Shown: positions 5,426 through 7,686 of the stretch, in pieces
Position numbering within the stretch: the stretch's first letter is position 1
Layout of the letters: the number at the start of each line of letters is the position of its first letter
Assembly (NCBI GenBank): GCA_023265215.1
Contig: JAHFUH010000254.1
Span: 1-7,686 of the forward strand
Source of the DNA: Acidobacteriota bacterium
Lineage (GTDB): Bacteria > Acidobacteriota > UBA6911
Reading direction: 5' to 3'
Length of the DNA: 7,686 bases
Notes under the pieces: model-generated
Told to the model about the DNA's origin: nothing
Seen by the model: only the letters and a program-made list of their open reading frames with translations
Databases searched by the model: none
Program-made: the position numbers and the translations under genes

Positions 5426-6886
5426 TCAGCAAAAACTATAAAGTGCCTTTATTATACCAATCATTCCCTCCGTATCCTGCTGACAATAAATTTCCAGTGC
5501 GTTTCGGATTTCCTTCTTCCTTTCTTCTTCCAGATTACCGAAAACCATTTCGCGAAACCGCAGGCTCGCCGCCAGGCCGTTCGCAATCTCCAGCCCGACA
5601 TAGCCCTGTCCGGTCAAGGGCGGAAGAATAGCCTTTAAAGAAGCGCTTCCGTTCTGATCGGGATGATAATAATGAAAATTGCGAAATGGGATGTACAAGT
5701 CGACAACCCGCGGCAGTATGGATTCAAGCCAGGCTCCATATAGCGGAAAATGACCTGCGCAGGATTTCAATACACTGATCTCAAATGCAGCGTTGTAGGC
5801 AACGATTGATCCCGTCTGCCCAAGTTGCTTCTTAAGCGCGCTCATAATTTCAGGCCGTGAATCCGTGACACCGGGCGAGAGAAAAGAATAATGCTCCGTC
5901 TGAGCTCCCGGCGATTGGATGACGTGCAATGAATATTGGAAAGGGACTTGTTCATAAGGGCTCATTTCATCATAGGGTGGAACGGCCATCATGAAGGTTT
6001 CGAAATCCAGAAAATAAAGCGGATACTTCAGCTGTTTTAGAAAAGCCTGGATCGCCTGCGGCTCTATATGCGGCTCCCCTGTTTTCTCACAAGCGACTTG
6101 AATAGACTGCCTCTGCGTGAGGTCATAATCCTCCGGGATATCCTTAATGGCCAGAATGTTCTGATTCATCAAGTCATAGGATTTCTGTCCGGCGCGGTTC
6201 AGCGAGAATACATTGCGGGCGGGCAAAAAGGAGCAGCATTCATCATGCAAAACACAACCGTTGCAACCGGACCCGATAACGGCCTCAGGAGGTTCGGATT
6301 GGGACATGACGGAAAGCTGTCTTTCTATCTCCGCCGGCACCCCGGCGGAGAAGGGCTTGATTTCTTGCGTCACATCAGTAAGTGCCAGGAGTTTTCCAAC
6401 ATCCAAATCGCCTCTTCGCACATAAGTTCTGTCCAGGTGCATTACAAAACAGCGGCTGATTGGAACACCTGCGGACTCATATACATGTTTCTGGAACGCA
6501 ACGTCGCTAAGGTGATCTTCTTTCACACCCGATGAACTCTTGACCTCGATAAGATCCCATTTCCCGAGCGCGGATGGGTTCAGGATATCTGCACGGGCGT
6601 GAGTCATGCCATGCTGGAATCCTGCCTCAAAGATGGGTTTTCTTTTGCCGACAGCAGCGCCGGTTTGCGTAATGCCGGCCTCGTGGCCCGCACTCCAATC
6701 GATCTCGACTCCGCCCGGATATAGAGACTTGGCCAGATTGCCGATCAAATGCCCCTGGTCGAATATCGCCTGTGTGGACTCATCGACCTCCGGCAGCTGT
6801 TCCCGGTTGTTTTGATAGATCCAGAAAAGTCGGTCGCAAACAAGGCCGTAACGATAGGCGCTCTTTGTCAGCAAATGTTTTTTCAT
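5426..6886 (-). CDS. DUF2779 protein: Cas4/RecB-like PD-(D/E)XK nuclease fused to a DEDD exonuclease
   Basis: The 486-residue protein has two nuclease folds. The N-terminal half shows the PD-(D/E)XK motifs Asp100 (A-R-A-D-I-L), Glu114-x-Lys116 (L-I-E-V-K) and Q132-x3-Y136, typical of RecB/Cas4-like nucleases. Cys17 together with Cys208-x2-Cys211-x5-Cys217 has the pattern that binds a 4Fe-4S cluster in Cas4 and AddB. The C-terminal half (about 288-486, DUF2779) shows a DEDD exonuclease core: Asp294-x-Glu296 (F-L-D-F-E-T-F), A-Y-N-A-A-F-E (363-369), Asp396 (R-V-V-D-L-Y) and Y-C-Q-Q-D471-T. It is expected to degrade or process DNA or RNA in the cytoplasm; the substrate is unknown. The ATG at 6886 follows GAGGGG at about six bases and lies 16 bases after the ADP-ribosylglycohydrolase stop, so the two genes form an operon. 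The frame stays open further upstream, over the neighbouring gene, but that part encodes nothing recognisable. Confidence 0.88.
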   Translation of the reverse strand: MKKHLLTKSAYRYGLVCDRLFWIYQNNREQLPEVDESTQAIFDQGHLIGNLAKSLYPGGVEIDWSAGHEAGITQTGAAVGKRKPIFEAGFQHGMTHARADILNPSALGKWDLIEVKSSSGVKEDHLSDVAFQKHVYESAGVPISRCFVMHLDRTYVRRGDLDVGKLLALTDVTQEIKPFSAGVPAEIERQLSVMSQSEPPEAVIGSGCNGCVLHDECCSFLPARNVFSLNRAGQKSYDLMNQNILAIKDIPEDYDLTQRQSIQVACEKTGEPHIEPQAIQAFLKQLKYPLYFLDFETFMMAVPPYDEMSPYEQVPFQYSLHVIQSPGAQTEHYSFLSPGVTDSRPEIMSALKKQLGQTGSIVAYNAAFEISVLKSCAGHFPLYGAWLESILPRVVDLYIPFRNFHYYHPDQNGSASLKAILPPLTGQGYVGLEIANGLAASLRFREMVFGNLEEERKKEIRNALEIYCQQDTEGMIGIIKALYSFC

Positions 6887-6902
6887 AAACGTCCCCTCTC
6901 TA

Positions 6903-7686
6903 TTATGACAGGGAACAGAGTTGATCGGCGAATGAAGTGATTTTGTCCCGCATCGCCAGTTTGTCAAGCCAATGCTGCGGGATCCCTGATTCTCCATAGA
7001 ATGCGCCTGCCAGCTGTCCAAAAACGGCTGCCGTTGTATCCGCGTCGTCACCCAGATTTGCGGCGAGGAGACAGCCTTCGTGGAAATCTTTACTCTTAGC
7101 GAATGCCCACAGTGCAGCCTCCAGAGATTGAACCACATATCCGGTCCCCTGGATTTCGGGCGGATCCTTTTGACGAAAAGATCCGGACGCAATATTGTCG
7201 ACTTCGCCTCCAAGCGGGTGATCCTTCCAGAATCCCTTAACTGGAGAGAAATGATCCGACAGCAGTTCCTCTTTGCCCGCACCCCCAAGAGCTCCCACAA
7301 TTAGAGCAGCGAAATATCGACAGGCATCCACGGCTGTGGCTGCGCCGTGAGTTGTCCGGGAGCTTTCAGCCGCGAGCTCTATCGCGCGCTCCGAATCGGC
7401 GGCAAAAAACATCGGGACTGGAGCCAGGCGCATGATCGAGCCGTTGCCGGCGCTGTAAGGATCCGTGGATCCGCTCAGAGCATTTCCCGTATGCAGAAAG
7501 CGGGACAGAGCCGTCCGGGTAGCATTGCCGATGTCAGAGCATTCACCCGTGCAGCTGAGATGGCCTTCTTTCCACCATCTCACATATCGCTGCATCTGAT
7601 CCGTGGGATCGAATCCCCGCATCTCAATCAGGCTTTCGGCCAGAAACAGCGCCATGGATGTGTCGTCGGTCCACTGGCCGGGCTTC
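6903..7686 (-). CDS. ADP-ribosylglycohydrolase (DraG/ARH-type), N-terminus beyond the window
   Basis: The visible 260 residues run from the window edge (first full codon at 7685) to the stop at 6903. They begin with G-Q-W-T-D-D-T-S-M-A-L, the first metal-binding motif of the family, so roughly the first 45-60 residues are missing. Further family signatures are G-N-G-S-I-M-R (visible residues 80-87), the T-T-H segment (111-113) and the second metal-binding motif N-L-G-D-D-A-D-T (210-217). All acidic ligands for the two magnesium ions are present, so the enzyme is probably active. It would remove ADP-ribose from a modified protein, nucleic acid or small molecule; the substrate cannot be told from the sequence. 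The Met codon at 7653 is not the true start because conserved residues precede it in frame. The nuclease gene follows after 16 bases, which points to a shared transcript. Confidence 0.93.
   Translation of the reverse strand, partial: KPGQWTDDTSMALFLAESLIEMRGFDPTDQMQRYVRWWKEGHLSCTGECSDIGNATRTALSRFLHTGNALSGSTDPYSAGNGSIMRLAPVPMFFAADSERAIELAAESSRTTHGAATAVDACRYFAALIVGALGGAGKEELLSDHFSPVKGFWKDHPLGGEVDNIASGSFRQKDPPEIQGTGYVVQSLEAALWAFAKSKDFHEGCLLAANLGDDADTTAAVFGQLAGAFYGESGIPQHWLDKLAMRDKITSFADQLCSLS

Noticed and set aside
5244..5441. 65-codon + strand open frame in the gap before the receiver gene
   Set aside because: It has no Shine-Dalgarno sequence, overlaps the end of the nuclease gene on the other strand, and its product has no recognisable feature. 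The - strand reading of this stretch is better supported.
6068..6535. 155-codon open frame on the + strand opposite the nuclease gene
   Set aside because: It is opposite conserved nuclease motifs and its product resembles nothing; it is a chance antisense frame.
6887..7300. Upstream extension of the DUF2779 reading frame to an ATG at 7300
   Set aside because: These 138 codons overlap the ADP-ribosylglycohydrolase in another frame and show no conserved features, while the ATG at 6886 has a ribosome binding site and begins the recognisable protein.

Overview
The window is bacterial chromosomal DNA with mid to high GC, densely packed genes and ordinary Shine-Dalgarno starts. No ribosomal RNA or other phylogenetic marker is present, so the taxon is uncertain. 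The mix of genes (FrnE-like DsbA, a divergent Dus, a YahK-type alcohol dehydrogenase, a five-domain S1 protein, a DUF2779 nuclease and an ADP-ribosylglycohydrolase) would fit an environmental Gram-negative such as Desulfobacterota or Acidobacteriota. That assignment is inference only.

Left half (1-4139, all on the + strand): the C-terminal end of a DsbA/FrnE-like thiol oxidoreductase, then a tRNA-dihydrouridine synthase with a long N-terminal extension, a zinc-dependent YahK-like NADPH aldehyde reductase, and a protein made of five S1 RNA-binding domains. These look like core housekeeping genes. The reductase and the S1 gene each have their own ribosome binding site and promoter-like elements, so they are probably not one operon.

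Middle (4140-4728): the S1 gene converges on a small, very basic helix-turn-helix (SANT/Myb-like) gene on the - strand, with a strong 16-bp hairpin between them. The small gene has a near-consensus sigma70 promoter, with palindromes that could be operators, in a markedly AT-rich patch.

Right half (4729-7686, all on the - strand, so read right to left): an ADP-ribosylglycohydrolase cut by the window edge, followed after 16 bases by a 486-residue protein that fuses a Cas4/RecB-like PD-(D/E)XK nuclease, with the cysteines of a 4Fe-4S cluster, to a DEDD-type exonuclease (DUF2779). Next comes a 40-codon remnant that looks like the N-terminus of an ARPP-1 protein, a family named for its association with ADP-ribosylglycohydrolases, and then a stand-alone response-regulator receiver domain. 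The glycohydrolase and nuclease pair, with the broken ARPP-1 gene, is the most interesting part. It resembles the accessory cassettes seen in conflict or nucleic-acid repair systems that handle ADP-ribose. No function can be proved from the sequence alone.
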